In this document: one piece after another, positions 36,501 to 45,231 of the stretch
Layout: each line of letters begins with the position of its first letter
Numbering within the stretch: the stretch's first letter is position 1
Assembly: GCA_030019215.1 (NCBI GenBank)
Contig: JASEEZ010000001.1
Coordinates: forward strand, 103,876-167,875
Reading direction: 5' to 3'
Origin: Actinomycetota bacterium
GTDB taxonomy: Bacteria > Actinomycetota > Aquicultoria > Subteraquimicrobiales > UBA9087
Length of the DNA: 64,000 nt
Program-made: the position numbers and the translations under genes
The notes under the pieces: generated by a model
Seen by the model: the letters and a program-made list of their open reading frames with translations, nothing else
What the model was told of the DNA's origin: nothing
Databases searched by the model: none

Positions 36501-36812
36501 TTCTGCCAGGGCAGCGGCAGTATTCAGGCCAGTTTGACCCCCCAGGTGAGGAAGGAGTGCATCCGGTCTTTCTTTTTTGATAACCTCCTCTAAGATCAGG
36601 GGCGTGATGGGCTCAACGTAAGTTCTGTCGGCAAACTCCGGATCGGTCATTATCGTCGCGGGATTGCTGTTAACAAGCACTATTTCATAACCATCCTCCT
36701 TCAAAGCCTTGCACGCCTGTGTGCCGGAGTAATCAAACTCGCAAGCTTGACCAATGATGATCGGCCCAGAGCCAACTATCAAAATCTTTTTCAGGTCGGT
36801 TCTCTTTGGCAT
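33585..36812 (-). CDS. carB: Carbamoyl-phosphate synthase, large subunit
   Basis: A 1075-residue, full-length synthetase with two ATP-grasp halves: [20 protein letters not shown] and [10 protein letters not shown] in the first, [20 protein letters not shown] in the second, and a C-terminal MGS-type regulatory domain ([15 protein letters not shown]). It makes carbamoyl phosphate from ammonia, bicarbonate and two ATP. Normally ammonia comes by tunnel from CarA; here CarA appears inactive as a glutaminase, so free ammonia is the likely source. Confidence 0.97.
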   Translation of the reverse strand: MPKRTDLKKILIVGSGPIIIGQACEFDYSGTQACKALKEDGYEIVLVNSNPATIMTDPEFADRTYVEPITPLILEEVIKKERPDALLPHLGGQTGLNTAAALAEAGVLDKYKVELIGVSFETIKKAEDRSLFKKAMEKIGLDLPRSSFAYSLDEALAQIEELGFPLVIRPSFTLGGTGSGIAYYKEEFIDMVAYGLALSPISEVLVEESVIGWKEIETEMMRDCRDNIITVCSIENFDPMGVHTGDSIAVAPAQTITAKEWEITRDASIDIMREIDVVGGSNIQFAVHPETGRMVVIEMNPRVSRSSALASKATGYPIAKMATKLAVGYTLDEVMNDMTRKTSAFEPAIDYVVVKTPRWAFEKFPEANATLTTRMKSVGEVMSLGRTFKEALQKSIRSLEIDRYGVGADGRDELTDEELYKKLAIPNVDRVFYIRYAFLKGMSVDEVYDLTKIDWWFLNQIREIVLMEGKITGHRLSNLPLDLLREAKRFGFSDVQIAYLTKSSEKAVREKRKKEKIEPAYKAVDTCGGEMEVYTAYRYSTYENETEVKPSTKKRVVILGGGPNRIGQGIEFDYCCVHAVFALKEDGYETIMINCNPETVSTDYDTADKLYFEPLTFEDVMSVIEAEEPEGVIIQLGGQTPLKLAVPLEEAGVKILGTSPDSIDLAEDRKRFSQLLKKLKIPTPSHGTATSYKEALAVARRIGYPLLVRPSYVLGGRAMEIVYSEEMLETYIASAVKASFDRPILIDKFLEGATEVDVDALCDGKNVLIGGIMEHIEEAGVHSGDSACAMPPFSLAKEQLETIKEYTVRLAKTLSVVGLINIQYAVKDGVVYVLEVNPRASRTVPFVSKTVGVPLAKLATRLMMGKTLEDLGYKWDGELPILKHIAVKEAVLPFRRFPEVDTVLGPEMKSTGEVMGIDKTFDFSFAKSQMAAGQELPTEGKVFISVCNRDKPTIVPIAKKFVEMGFELVATRGTGGVLAANGVKVREILKVREGRPNAVDLIKNGEIKLVVNTPWGRGPRTDGYYIRTAASVCGVPSITTIAGATAAAKAIEAMKSKELSVHALQDYHRRKKRKR

Positions 36813-36853
36813 ATATCCCCTCTTCCTCCTAAAACTATTTTCGTATGCGAAAT

Positions 36854-37984
36854 CTAAGCATGCTTTTCCATAAGCTCAACGAATCCATCAAACGCAGTTT
36901 TTCCTCCCGGAACGCTCGGTCTCACCTTGGGGTAAAACTGCACCGAAAGAGCTGGCGTGTCCAAAAATCTCAAACCCTCGATCGTCCCATCGTGCAAATT
37001 CAGATGTGTGACTTCAACGCGCCCAGATTTAGATTCGATCGTCTCTGCAGTTTTACTCTTCACCTTCGGCGATGATTCGGCCTCCACTACAAACCCGTGG
37101 CTCTGCGTCGTTATCTCAATCTGATCCGTTTCGAGATTTCTCACCGGACAGGAGCCGAAGTGCCCAACACGCATCTTCCCTGTCTTGAGATCAGCTGCCA
37201 AAGCGAGCAAAAGATGGCCCAGGCCAATTCCAAAGACGGGCCTGTTGCCCAGCAAATTCTCAACTGTCTCGACTGCGTAGTTTAATGAAGTCGGATCGCC
37301 CGGCCCGCTAGAGAGAACAATTCCATCCGGCCTAAGTGAAAGTATCTCCTTCGCTGAAGTGCTCGCCGGCATCACCATAACTTTGCAACCAATTGATTCC
37401 AGACACCTCAGAATGCCCCGCGTGATGCCAAAGTCCAGGGCAACAACGTTAAAGCGCATCACCTTCTTCGTCTCCCACCAGATATAAGGTTTTTCCACCG
37501 TCACATCTTTGACCAGGTCTCTTCCCACAAGTCCAGCTGATTTTTTAGTCTTCTTCATCAGATTTTTGTGGTTGAGGTCCGTTGAGGATAAGACCGCTTT
37601 CATTGATCCCTTGTCTCGAATGTGTCTTGTCAAAGCGCGCGTGTCGATATCCTCTACACCCACTATGCCAAAATTTATCAAGAATTCCTCAAGTGATCCT
37701 TCAGCACGCCAATTACTGTACAACCGGGAATACTCTCGAACCACTAGTCCCTCCAAGAATGCCCCCCTCGATTCATAATCCTCGGAGTTTACCCCACAGT
37801 TTCCGATGTGAGGATAGGACATTGCCAATATGAGCCCCGCGTAAGACGGATTGGTTAAAATCTCCTGATAGCCAAGCATGCTCGTGTTAAAAACCACCTC
37901 ACCGGCAGCCTCACCCAAAGCGCCAAAGGCAGTGCCTTCAAATATGGCTCCATCCTCTAAAACCAGGACCGCTTTCTTCTTCAT
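36854..37984 (-). CDS. carA: Carbamoyl-phosphate synthase small subunit, glutaminase triad lost
   Basis: 376 residues with both domains: the CarA N-terminal domain ([31 protein letters not shown]) and a class I glutamine amidotransferase domain (VLSSGPGDP). The catalytic residues are replaced: the nucleophile motif reads [10 protein letters not shown] with Gly254 for Cys and Leu258 for Gln, and the His-Pro-Glu motif reads QFYPKVRP with Tyr351 for His and Lys353 for Glu. The changes are separate in-frame substitutions in an otherwise intact frame. The protein can probably still bind and activate CarB but not hydrolyse glutamine. Stop overlaps nothing; pyrC is coupled upstream by 4 bases. Confidence 0.95.
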   Translation of the reverse strand: MKKKAVLVLEDGAIFEGTAFGALGEAAGEVVFNTSMLGYQEILTNPSYAGLILAMSYPHIGNCGVNSEDYESRGAFLEGLVVREYSRLYSNWRAEGSLEEFLINFGIVGVEDIDTRALTRHIRDKGSMKAVLSSTDLNHKNLMKKTKKSAGLVGRDLVKDVTVEKPYIWWETKKVMRFNVVALDFGITRGILRCLESIGCKVMVMPASTSAKEILSLRPDGIVLSSGPGDPTSLNYAVETVENLLGNRPVFGIGLGHLLLALAADLKTGKMRVGHFGSCPVRNLETDQIEITTQSHGFVVEAESSPKVKSKTAETIESKSGRVEVTHLNLHDGTIEGLRFLDTPALSVQFYPKVRPSVPGGKTAFDGFVELMEKHA

Positions 37985-39285
37985 GCAACCCTCCCATCCC
38001 TCAAAACCAACTTCCCATCGACTAAAACGTATTTTGCCATCCCGATCAACTCCCAGCCGCTAAGGGGAGAGTTCCTGCTCTTGGACTCGAACGAGCTTAC
38101 ATCAACCTTAACTTTAACTTTAGGGTCAAATACCGTAACATTTGCTGGGCTTCCGACAGATAAGGATCCTGCCTCGAGGCCCAAAATCCTTGCGGGGTTG
38201 CAACTCAACTTCTCAATGAGCTGGGTATAGCTCAACTCGCCGCTCTCTACCAGCTCCGTTAGCATCAGAGGCAGGGTGGTCTCCAATCCAACGATGCCGA
38301 ATGGTGCATAGTCAAACTCTCGCTCCTTCTCATGAAGGGCATGGGGAGCATGATCACTGGCGATGGCGTCTATCGTCCCCTCCTTTAGGCCTTCCCTTAG
38401 GGCCAGAACATCGACTTCCGTTCTGAGCGGTGGATTCACCTTGTAATTGGTATCGTAGGATTCCAGAAGAGCCTCGGTGAGCACCAGGTGATGAGGGGTT
38501 GCCTCACAAGTCACCCTCACCCCCCTTTCCTTGGCCTGCCTGATTAACCTCACCGAACCCGCTGTGCTCACGTGAGTGATGTGAACTCTCGCCTCGATCA
38601 TCTCGGCTAAGATCATGTCTCTAGCGATCATGATCTCTTCTGCGGCCACCGGGACACCTTTCAATCCCAGCAAGGTGGAGTAAAAACCTTCATTCATCTG
38701 TCCCCGCCCCGAGAGATTCATATCCTCTGCGTGAACGATGATCAAGGCATCGAGCATCACAGAATATTCCAAAGCCCTCCTCATTACCTCAGCGTTCATC
38801 ACCGAATTTCCGTCGTCCGAGAAGGCGACCGCACCAACTCTTATCAGCTCTCCCATCTCCGAGAGCTCTTCCCCCTTCAATCCCTTTGTGATGGCACCGA
38901 CAGGGAGAACGTGGGCAACCCCCTCATTCTGTGCCCTTTCAAGGATGAGCTCAATCACCGAAGCGTTATCGACAACGGGATCGGTGTTGGGCATGCAAGC
39001 CACCGCGGTAAAGCCACCCTTCACCGCCGCCCTGGTACCGCTGGCGATGGTCTCCTCATCCTCCCTCCCGGGTTCCCTCAGATGCACGTGCATATCGATC
39101 AGACCCGGACAGACGATTAAGCCGGAGGCGTCGATCACGTCCGCAGACTTCACCGAGATATCCTTTTTTACCATCTTGACCTTTCCGTCCTCGACCAGGA
39201 CATCCAGAACAGCATCGGTCTTGTTCGCTGGATTAATGACCCGCCCGCCTCTGATCAAAACATCAGGCACCCTCCCCACCCCCAA
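37981..39285 (-). CDS. pyrC: Dihydroorotase
   Basis: A 434-residue class I dihydroorotase. Zinc ligands in DMHVHLREPG, and IVHAEDM, ITHVSTAG and ASDHAPH supply the rest of the site. It closes carbamoyl aspartate to dihydroorotate. Its start overlaps the pyrB end by 23 bases and its stop overlaps carA by 4. Confidence 0.96.
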   Translation of the reverse strand: MGVGRVPDVLIRGGRVINPANKTDAVLDVLVEDGKVKMVKKDISVKSADVIDASGLIVCPGLIDMHVHLREPGREDEETIASGTRAAVKGGFTAVACMPNTDPVVDNASVIELILERAQNEGVAHVLPVGAITKGLKGEELSEMGELIRVGAVAFSDDGNSVMNAEVMRRALEYSVMLDALIIVHAEDMNLSGRGQMNEGFYSTLLGLKGVPVAAEEIMIARDMILAEMIEARVHITHVSTAGSVRLIRQAKERGVRVTCEATPHHLVLTEALLESYDTNYKVNPPLRTEVDVLALREGLKEGTIDAIASDHAPHALHEKEREFDYAPFGIVGLETTLPLMLTELVESGELSYTQLIEKLSCNPARILGLEAGSLSVGSPANVTVFDPKVKVKVDVSSFESKSRNSPLSGWELIGMAKYVLVDGKLVLRDGRVA

Positions 39286-40192
39286 TCAGGAGATATAGAA
39301 TGGCCATTCTAACGGCTACCCCGTTGGCCACTTGATCGGTAACTACAGACTGAGGTAGGTCAGCCACCTCCGCGGTTATCTCTATTCCCCGATTCATGGG
39401 ACCCGGGTGCATGATTAAAGCATTTTTCTTGAGTCTGCCCGCCCGCTCCTCATTCAGACCAAATAAGGCAGCGTACTCCCTCAGTGATGGAAAGAGGGTC
39501 TCAGTCTGGCGCTCCAGTTGAATTCGCAGAGCATAGACCACGTCAGCCTGGCCCAAAACGGTGTCCAGATCATAGCTCACCTCACAGCCCATCTCCCCTA
39601 TCCCCATGGGAATGAGAGTAGGTGGCCCCACGACCGTCACCCTCGCCCCCAGCTTAGTCAGAGCCAGGATGTTCGAGCGAGCAACCCGACTGTGGGCAAT
39701 ATCCCCAATGACGACAACTTGCAAACCCTCAATCTTTCCTAATCGCTCTTTGATCGTGAACAGGTCCAAAAGCGCCTGGGTGGGGTGCTCATGAGCTCCA
39801 TCGCCCGCGTTAATCACCCCGCACTCAATCAACTTAGCGAGAAAATGGGGAGCGCCAGCGGCGGAATGCCTCATCACCACCAGGTCGGCATTCATTGCCT
39901 CGATGGTCTTGGCGGTATCTTTCAGACACTCCCCTTTGGCCACTGCACTGGCCCTAGCCGAGATATTTACCACATCAGCGCTCAGGCGTTTCCCTGCCAG
40001 TTCGAAAGACACCCTGGTTCTGGTGCTAGGCTCCAAGAAGAGACTGACAATGGTTCGACCGCGGAGAGTCGGGACCTTCTTTACCGCCCGGGTGGATATC
40101 TCCCTAAATGACTCCGCCGTATCCAAGATGAGTTCGATCTCCTCCCCATCCAACTCCCTGATGCCCAATAAATCCTTGCTTTTAAGCTGCAT
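39263..40192 (-). CDS. pyrB: Aspartate carbamoyltransferase, catalytic chain
   Basis: About 309 residues. Carbamoyl phosphate site SLFLEPSTRTRVSFE, and HPTQALLDLFTI and MHPGPMNRG are conserved. ATG 40192 has GGAGG upstream; an open extension to 40231 is encoded by a palindrome next to the pyrR stop. No pyrI regulatory chain gene is present. Confidence 0.96.
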   Translation of the reverse strand: MQLKSKDLLGIRELDGEEIELILDTAESFREISTRAVKKVPTLRGRTIVSLFLEPSTRTRVSFELAGKRLSADVVNISARASAVAKGECLKDTAKTIEAMNADLVVMRHSAAGAPHFLAKLIECGVINAGDGAHEHPTQALLDLFTIKERLGKIEGLQVVVIGDIAHSRVARSNILALTKLGARVTVVGPPTLIPMGIGEMGCEVSYDLDTVLGQADVVYALRIQLERQTETLFPSLREYAALFGLNEERAGRLKKNALIMHPGPMNRGIEITAEVADLPQSVVTDQVANGVAVRMAILYLLIGGGEGA

Positions 40193-40217
40193 CCTGCCTC
40201 CAGTTTCCATAAAAATA

Positions 40218-40237
40218 CCCCCGATGGACATCGGGGG
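40218..40237. repeat. CCCCCGA..TCGGGGG palindrome between pyrR and pyrB
   Basis: CCCCCGATGGACATCGGGGG, a perfect 8-bp stem with 4-base loop starting one base after the pyrR stop codon. It belongs to the same palindrome family as copies in ribD, the FMN riboswitch and 58808-58825. Confidence 0.75.
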
Positions 40238-40238
40238 C

Positions 40239-40784
40239 TCAAGTCACTTCCTCTCCAAGGATAACGGCATCGATGCCGTCTTCTTCCTCAAGGTTCACCC
40301 TCACTTCCTCTCGCTGAGAGGTGGGGATGTTCTTCCCCACAAAATCGGCCCGAACGGGAAGCTCTCGATGCCCCCGGTCAATCATCACCGCCAACTGAAT
40401 CGTGGTCGGTCTGCCGAGGTCAAATATCGCATCCATGGCCGCCCGGACACTCCTCCCCGTGTACAGGACGTCATCCACCAGAATGATGTCTTTGCCCGTA
40501 ACATCGAAAGTGATCTCCGTGACGGAGGCCTTCGGCTGAGGACGGGTGCCTATATCATCTCGGTAAAAGGTTATATCCAGTGCACCCAAAGGCGGGGTTA
40601 TCCCCTCTATCTCTCCAATCTTTCGAGCCAACCTACTGGCGAGATGCACTCCGCGACTCCTGATGCCAACCAGGGCCAAATTTTCAGCGCCTCCGCTTCT
40701 CTCCACAATCTCATGGGCAATCCTGGTCAAAGCCCTCTGAATGGCACCCCTATCCATGATGGTGGTCTTTTCCTTGAAAGCCAT
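40239..40784 (-). CDS. pyrR: PyrR: pyrimidine operon attenuation regulator / uracil phosphoribosyltransferase
   Basis: About 181 residues with PRPP motif [20 protein letters not shown] and the N-terminal [18 protein letters not shown]. With UMP bound it attaches to the leader RNA and causes termination. The leader here has the matching binding hairpin (40862-40886). ATG 40784 has GGGGAG 8 bases upstream. First gene of the pyr operon. Confidence 0.96.
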   Translation of the reverse strand: MAFKEKTTIMDRGAIQRALTRIAHEIVERSGGAENLALVGIRSRGVHLASRLARKIGEIEGITPPLGALDITFYRDDIGTRPQPKASVTEITFDVTGKDIILVDDVLYTGRSVRAAMDAIFDLGRPTTIQLAVMIDRGHRELPVRADFVGKNIPTSQREEVRVNLEEEDGIDAVILGEEVT

Positions 40785-40803
40785 CTCAAACACTCCCCAT
40801 GCA

Positions 40804-40890
40804 TAAAAAAACGCCTCCTACGAGACGGCAAGAGGCATTTTGGTTTCGCATATTCTTTTCACTCTCCTTGCTAGCCTCACAGGACTAGAC
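40804..40890 (-). promoter_or_regulatory. PyrR-binding loop and attenuator of the pyr operon
   Basis: Minus strand AGTCCTGTGAGGCTAGCAAGG (40866-40886) matches the PyrR anti-antiterminator consensus (AGTCCAGAGAGGCTnGCAAGG). It is followed by a GCCTC..GAGGC stem (40813-40836) and seven T residues before pyrR. UMP-bound PyrR should favour termination. Confidence 0.92.
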
Positions 40891-40902
40891 TTAAAGGTTT
40901 TT

Positions 40903-41556
40903 TTAAGGATAGCAGAGAAACACCGAGACGTCAACAAAAACAAGAACCTCACCAAAAAGGGCACCTTCCGGATTCCCGTCACGCTTTATCGCAGAACCTG
41001 AACTGATTGCTGCGGGGTCGATTGGCTGGCGTATCCGCTTGAGCCAGCTATCTAAGTCCAGTCCGGTTTCGTTGGACGCCGCTACAAGAATATGGGCGGC
41101 CGCTTTCGCATCTTCTAAAGCATCGTGATGCGTAAATTCGTGCCCAAGCATTCTGCAAACATCATATAGGCCATATCCTTTCCATGCGCACTCTGTCCAA
41201 GTACGCCGGGCTACTCGCGCCGAATCGAGCCATATGCATTCTGGCGCAGTGATCTCGTAGCGCTGGGCTGCCTGGAGGATCGCCACCCGATCAAAGTGCG
41301 TGTGGCAGACAACTACTGTGTCTACAAGATAAGAACGAAGCGTATCGGCCAATTCCGGGAACGTTGGGGCACCCTTCACCGTAGACTCGTCGATCCCATG
41401 GATTGATACGTTTATATCATCGAAGTAGTCTTCTGGATCGATATAGCTTTTCCACTCGTCCGCAAGCAGGCCATTCTCGTACTTCGCAAGCCCGATCTGG
41501 CAAATCGATGCCATATCAGCATTTGCTGTCTCAACGTCGATGGCAACGAAATTCAT
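40903..41556 (-). pseudogene. DEDDh 3'-5' exonuclease, truncated at its C-terminal BRCT domain (last integron cassette)
   Basis: 217 residues. The epsilon-like exonuclease domain is complete: FVAIDVETANADMAS (Asp-x-Glu), THFDRVAILQAA and HDALEDAKAAAHIL. Relatives carry a BRCT domain starting RDGNPEGALFGEVLVFTG; here the match ends after GEVLVF and the frame reads 11 more codons through the pyr promoter to a stop. The break is at about 40938, four bases from the -35 box. So the gene lost its tail and presumably its attC. Exonuclease activity may remain, but the BRCT function is gone. Confidence 0.75.
40906..40934 (-). promoter_or_regulatory. Sigma-70-type promoter of the pyr operon
   Basis: Minus strand TTGACG (40929-40934), 17 bases, TATCCT (40906-40911). 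The transcript would begin a few bases before the PyrR-binding loop. Confidence 0.75.
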
Positions 41557-41580
41557 GGTTTGACCTTACTCCCGATTACT

Positions 41581-41824
41581 CTAAAAGTCAGAGGTAATTT
41601 CCAAGGTGGCAATGGTTTCCGATGCCGGACCCCTCTTGAACTTTAGATACGGAGTCCCATCGTCAAGACAAAGCCGTTCTGCCTCAGTCGTGCTAACAGC
41701 CAGGATATCGAACAGAATAAAGCCCCGACCTTCAACCAAAAGCTTCTCGTCTTCGCTGTAGCACAAGCACGTCCAGTTCCGGATCAAGTTTGCTGAGCCG
41801 TTCCTGAAGCTCTCGAACCTTCAT
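41581..41824 (-). pseudogene. Small cassette protein, frameshifted
   Basis: ATG 41824 with a strong GGGGAGGAGGACAA site reads MKVRELQERLSKLDPELDVL and then breaks into another frame that continues CYSEDEKLLVEGRGFILFDI to the stop at 41581. The joined 80-residue product resembles a widespread small hypothetical protein of the form MKVxELxxxLxxLDPdLeVLCYxEDE. One extra G near 41764 causes the shift. Function unknown. First gene of the distal cassette, followed by the truncated exonuclease. Confidence 0.6.
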
Positions 41825-41861
41825 TTGTCCTCCTCCCCTCATAGTGGGGTCGCTTCATACC

Positions 41862-41935
41862 GCCTAACGACCAAGCTCACCTGCCGCTATGGAGCGCAGC
41901 GGAATAGCGGTCGGCTGGAGCTCCTTGTTAGGAGG
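41862..41935 (-). other. attC site 1
   Basis: On the minus strand: TCCTAAC (R'') then AAGGAGCTCCAGCCGACCG, a central stem, CGGCAGGTGAGCTTGGTC and GTTAGGC (R'). R'' matches the TTAGGAGGC start of the 41940-42347 cassette. Confidence 0.9.
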
Positions 41936-41939
41936 CTTT

Positions 41940-42347
41940 CTATCCAATTTCGAATTGAACTGACTTGAATGCCTCTTCAAAGTAACGCTTCGGTCGATCT
42001 CTGCTGATAATGTACTCGACCAAGTCGAACAGGAACAAGATAAGGAAGAAGCCCGTGAAAAAACCCAGGATGAACCAAACCCACGGCCAGCCCCCTAGGG
42101 ATGAATCACCGTCGACCCGATAGGTCAGTTGATTCCCTTCTATCTTGATCTTGGCCTCAGCCTTGGTTATCGCTCGTTCCCAAATGGACTTGAGATTGCC
42201 CTTTACAGTGATGCCTGTAGGCGTGATCGTGATATTCTCGTCCTTGTAGTACTTGGCAAGACTGGTCTTGAGCAATTGGGCTATTGTGTCAACCGTTACG
42301 CCATCCTTCTTGATCTCGCATTTTCCGTACACTTCGAAGTTTGCCAT
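41940..42347 (-). CDS. Cassette hypothetical protein with C-terminal membrane helix
   Basis: A 135-residue protein. Residues 1-85 look soluble, with strand-rich pattern (FEVYGKCEIKKDGVTVDTIAQLLK ... ITITPTGITVKG); residues 87-110 form one membrane segment (WPWVWFILGFFTGFFLILFLF), followed by a charged tail. AGGAGG lies upstream of the ATG. Its cassette starts at G-TTAGGAGGC near 42360 and ends in attC site 1. No family recognised. Confidence 0.65.
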   Translation of the reverse strand: MANFEVYGKCEIKKDGVTVDTIAQLLKTSLAKYYKDENITITPTGITVKGNLKSIWERAITKAEAKIKIEGNQLTYRVDGDSSLGGWPWVWFILGFFTGFFLILFLFDLVEYIISRDRPKRYFEEAFKSVQFEIG

Positions 42348-42396
42348 TTCTCTTGCCTCCTAACAATAATTAGGTACGCATCATGGATGATTCACG

Positions 42397-43269
42397 CTAC
42401 GACTCGGGCTCTGGCGCCACACGCCACGAGGCAAGGCTGGCCCGTGCTTCCTCTTTGGTCTTGAGCCAGCCGTACTCGTGGATCGCCGGTGACCGCCTGA
42501 ATGTCTGAAGCATCTTCAGATTAAAGCCGAAGCGAAGGAAGAGTCTCCACTTCTTCCAACGGGTCAGGCGCTTGCCGCCCCCGCTCTTGAACGAGACCAC
42601 CCGAAACGCATCGTCATAGGCGAAGACTGCGCATGCGAGGTACAGCACCGGGATGAACATCGCTGACATCACGAATGGCAAGCCAAACGCGAAGAGTGCT
42701 TGGGTGTTCAGTAGTTGTTCGTAGTTCCTGACGGCTTGCCACACCACATAGCCGATCAACGCGAAGCCAACGAATGCCTGAACCCCGCTGAGCAGTCGGT
42801 GGGCTGGCTCAGCTCCCTCTTGGCGCTCTGTGACCGCGACAAGCATCACGAGAATGGTGATTCCGGGAACCACAAGGAGGAATTCGATCCAGAAGTTGAA
42901 CGGGAAGAGGTCGGACAGGAAGGCAAACAGGACCATGACCTCGAGATTCACTAGAACAGTCTTGAGGAAGAACCGCAGGTCATACGTTACGCCTTGGGTA
43001 GCCGCGCGGGACACCGAGCCGACGGCGCCGACCGCGAAGAAAGTCAGCGTGTCGTAGAGCATCGTCGAATCCCAGTATCCAATCCGCCAGAGCCACCAAA
43101 CCACGGCGACGTTGTAGGCGATGATGACTGTGAAGAGAGCTAGAAGCTTCGGCGAAAGAAGCGTCTTCAGTAATGACCCGATAGACGAACGAACGCCGTC
43201 CATGGTCAGTGCCCACACGATGAATATCGCGAGCCAAAGCACGATTGCGAGCTGGCGTGAGGTCAGCAC
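42397..43269 (-). CDS. Cassette multi-pass membrane protein, unknown function
   Basis: 290 residues with about seven membrane helices in the first 230 residues and a soluble basic C-terminus (KRLTRWKKWRLFLRFGFN ... AIHEYGWLKTKEEARASLASW). GTG start at 43269. No family recognised. GC content is higher than in the neighbouring cassettes, fitting separate origins. It begins after attC site 2, but no proper attC follows it: only TACCTAAT..GTTAGGA remains at 42350-42376, so its own site seems deleted. Confidence 0.65.
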   Translation of the reverse strand: MLTSRQLAIVLWLAIFIVWALTMDGVRSSIGSLLKTLLSPKLLALFTVIIAYNVAVVWWLWRIGYWDSTMLYDTLTFFAVGAVGSVSRAATQGVTYDLRFFLKTVLVNLEVMVLFAFLSDLFPFNFWIEFLLVVPGITILVMLVAVTERQEGAEPAHRLLSGVQAFVGFALIGYVVWQAVRNYEQLLNTQALFAFGLPFVMSAMFIPVLYLACAVFAYDDAFRVVSFKSGGGKRLTRWKKWRLFLRFGFNLKMLQTFRRSPAIHEYGWLKTKEEARASLASWRVAPEPES

Positions 43270-43351
43270 TACAGAACCCCCGTGCCGAATGATCGCTACC
43301 GCAACAGGATAGCGAGGTGCACTGACATCTCGCGGCCGGCACCAATGCTGT

Positions 43352-43411
43352 GCCTAACGGGCTGCTCAGCCGCAGCGTTTAAGCTGTCGGCTGGACTAGC
43401 GGGTTATGTGC
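43352..43411 (-). other. attC site 2
   Basis: Minus strand: ACATAAC, CCGCTAGTCCAGCCGACAG, central part, GCTGCGGCTGAGCAGCCC, GTTAGGC. About 60 bases. R'' fits the TTATGC start of its cassette with one mismatch. Confidence 0.88.
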
Positions 43412-43423
43412 TAAAAGATGGAA

Positions 43424-44179
43424 CTAATCAAGAATGACGAATTTCTTCAACAATCCTTGTTGTTCAACATCAGCTTGAATATCGTATCGAATAGCAGCAA
43501 TAAAAAATTTCGCTTTTCTTTGCCGACGGGAAATTACGTTCTTTCCCCATTTCGAGACCAATTTACTGCAGCCTAGAGTACCCATTGGGCCAATACCAGA
43601 AAGAACCAATACAGTTTTTTTAGCATCCCACGGCGATTCATGGCAAACTACTACACCTTCATTTCCAGAAGCAAATTGTTGCTCGTTCAAAACGAAAGCA
43701 TTATATCCTTCTCCCCAACGAAAATGGTCGTTTATGATTGGTTCCAACCGCCCGAAAATTTGACCCGAAATCATGTTAGAGGAGGGGCTTCCAAAGCAGA
43801 TAAGGTTATTCTCGAAGCTGAAATTGGGATCAGAATCATATGAAACAGTAAAAGTTTTTCGTAGGCTTCCCAAGGTATGCCCGAGCTCAACTTGCCCAAT
43901 CGCATCCCATGTTCCTGTTACCGGATAGCCACTGTGTATAAGTACTGCTGATCCATCAGACCTTGGTTTTAATAAAGGAGCTGCTCTTAGGACGCCACCA
44001 GGAGTTGGGACTTCTGTGCCTTCCTGAAGCGCATATAGATTGCTCGAAACTAAAGTAATTGGGCCTTTAAGTCTAGCGAGAGGATCCCGTTTTCTGAAAA
44101 GATTTACATGACTGGCTGCTGTGATCAATATAGGAGTAACATCAAATTCGATTTCTATATCATGATACCTTACAATCAT
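43424..44179 (-). CDS. Cassette protein of unknown function, partner of the AbiTii-like gene
   Basis: A 251-residue soluble protein, not assigned. A strand-rich first half is followed by ENNLICFGSPSSNMISGQIFGRL, a loop-helix that looks like a nucleotide- or phosphate-binding turn, and later VVVCHESPWDAKKTVLVLSGIGPMGTLG. It is the second gene of a two-gene cassette with the 44211-45131 gene, 31 bases apart and without attC between them. The pairing suggests they act together. Confidence 0.6.
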   Translation of the reverse strand: MIVRYHDIEIEFDVTPILITAASHVNLFRKRDPLARLKGPITLVSSNLYALQEGTEVPTPGGVLRAAPLLKPRSDGSAVLIHSGYPVTGTWDAIGQVELGHTLGSLRKTFTVSYDSDPNFSFENNLICFGSPSSNMISGQIFGRLEPIINDHFRWGEGYNAFVLNEQQFASGNEGVVVCHESPWDAKKTVLVLSGIGPMGTLGCSKLVSKWGKNVISRRQRKAKFFIAAIRYDIQADVEQQGLLKKFVILD

Positions 44180-44210
44180 AATTTCCTCTCCCAGTTATGC
44201 GTTTCTCGAT

Positions 44211-45131
44211 TTATTTAAGGCCATAGTATTTCAATGCAGCTTCACTCAATACCTTTGTGGCTACAGTTACACCCATTTTCCACGTGCCTTGAGCGGCCTT
44301 CTTTAAATTTAATGCAATCCAATTTTTTGCTTTCTCGCCAAATGGCTCCTCGTTGCTTATCGGTTTTTCCTTTTCCATTATTTCGGCAATTTCAGTTGCA
44401 TCGGCTTTGGGCATGCCAGACTTTGCAAGATATTCTATTAGTGATTTGGTGTCTCCCTCGCCGACTGAAACGCTAATGGTAGACCCGTGCCCACCCGCGA
44501 CTGCGGTGGTTACGTTTCCATAAATAATCTGTTGGGAAATTTGTTGCACTCTATCTGAGTTTGTCTCTTGGGTTTTTTGGGCTCCGAAGGTCACGTGGGC
44601 TGCTGCGGGGATGGATTTCTCTAACTCAAGAGTAAGCTCAAGAATTCTGCTTCTTACCGCTTGTTGAATTTCAGACAGCGCAGTACGAGAAATTGAACCG
44701 CTAATATCATTACAGGCATAACCTTCATAGATCTTCCCTTGAAGCAACAGAATAAGGTTCGATGCATCTATTCCGAGGCTTCCTCCTTCCGCGCTGCTTT
44801 TTACAAGTTCATCAACGGCTGCGATGCTTTCTCTGATTTCATAGCGAGTCCAACTCTTACCAGCAAACTTTTCGATCAAATACGGCGGAATTGGAGCGTT
44901 CTTAATTCCTGAACCAAAAGGACCAGAAAACGTCCCTTTGTAGCTGACGCCGATTACGCGATAGGAAGGCACTTCTGCGTCTTTTGGGTACCCTTCTGAT
45001 TCATGTTTCACCCATTCTTCGAGCACATTGCTTCCGAGTCTTGCCGCAAGGAGACGAAGTTTCAAAAGAACGGAGCCGAGGTCGCACCCTTCTTGTACAA
45101 CAGACTCTTGAATTTGATGCAGTAAAGACAC
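44211..45131 (-). CDS. AbiTii-domain protein (abortive infection-like)
   Basis: 306 residues. Residues 1-185 match the AbiTii pattern: LLHQIQESVVQEGCDLGSVLLKLRLLAARLGS, then WVKHESEGYPKDAEVPSYRVIGVSYKG. AbiTii is the N-terminal domain of predicted phage-exclusion toxins. The remainder has a Gly-rich turn (TTAVAGGHGSTISVSVGEGD) and a C-terminal helical region (WIALNLKKAAQGTWKMGVTVATKVL) that could associate with membrane. GTG start at 45131 with TTGGAGA upstream. First gene of a two-gene cassette. Confidence 0.7.
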   Translation of the reverse strand: MSLLHQIQESVVQEGCDLGSVLLKLRLLAARLGSNVLEEWVKHESEGYPKDAEVPSYRVIGVSYKGTFSGPFGSGIKNAPIPPYLIEKFAGKSWTRYEIRESIAAVDELVKSSAEGGSLGIDASNLILLLQGKIYEGYACNDISGSISRTALSEIQQAVRSRILELTLELEKSIPAAAHVTFGAQKTQETNSDRVQQISQQIIYGNVTTAVAGGHGSTISVSVGEGDTKSLIEYLAKSGMPKADATEIAEIMEKEKPISNEEPFGEKAKNWIALNLKKAAQGTWKMGVTVATKVLSEAALKYYGLK

Positions 45132-45169
45132 GTCGGATTCTCCAAAGCAACGGCTCTATCTTCTGTTAC

Positions 45170-45228
45170 GCATAACTCGGCGCTTGAGCGGCGCGGGAAC
45201 CGAGCCCGTCTCCAAGCGCCTGTTAGGC
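45170..45228 (-). other. attC site 3
   Basis: Minus strand: GCCTAAC, AGGCGCTTGGAGACGGG, central part, CGGCGCTTGAGCGC-like complement, GTTATGC. 59 bases. It ends the DUF5677-like cassette. Confidence 0.92.
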
Positions 45229-45231
45229 TTG

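Noticed and set aside
36854-37984. carA as a pseudogene
   Set aside because: The frame is full length with both domains conserved and tightly coupled in the operon; only the catalytic residues differ, which suggests a retained structural role.
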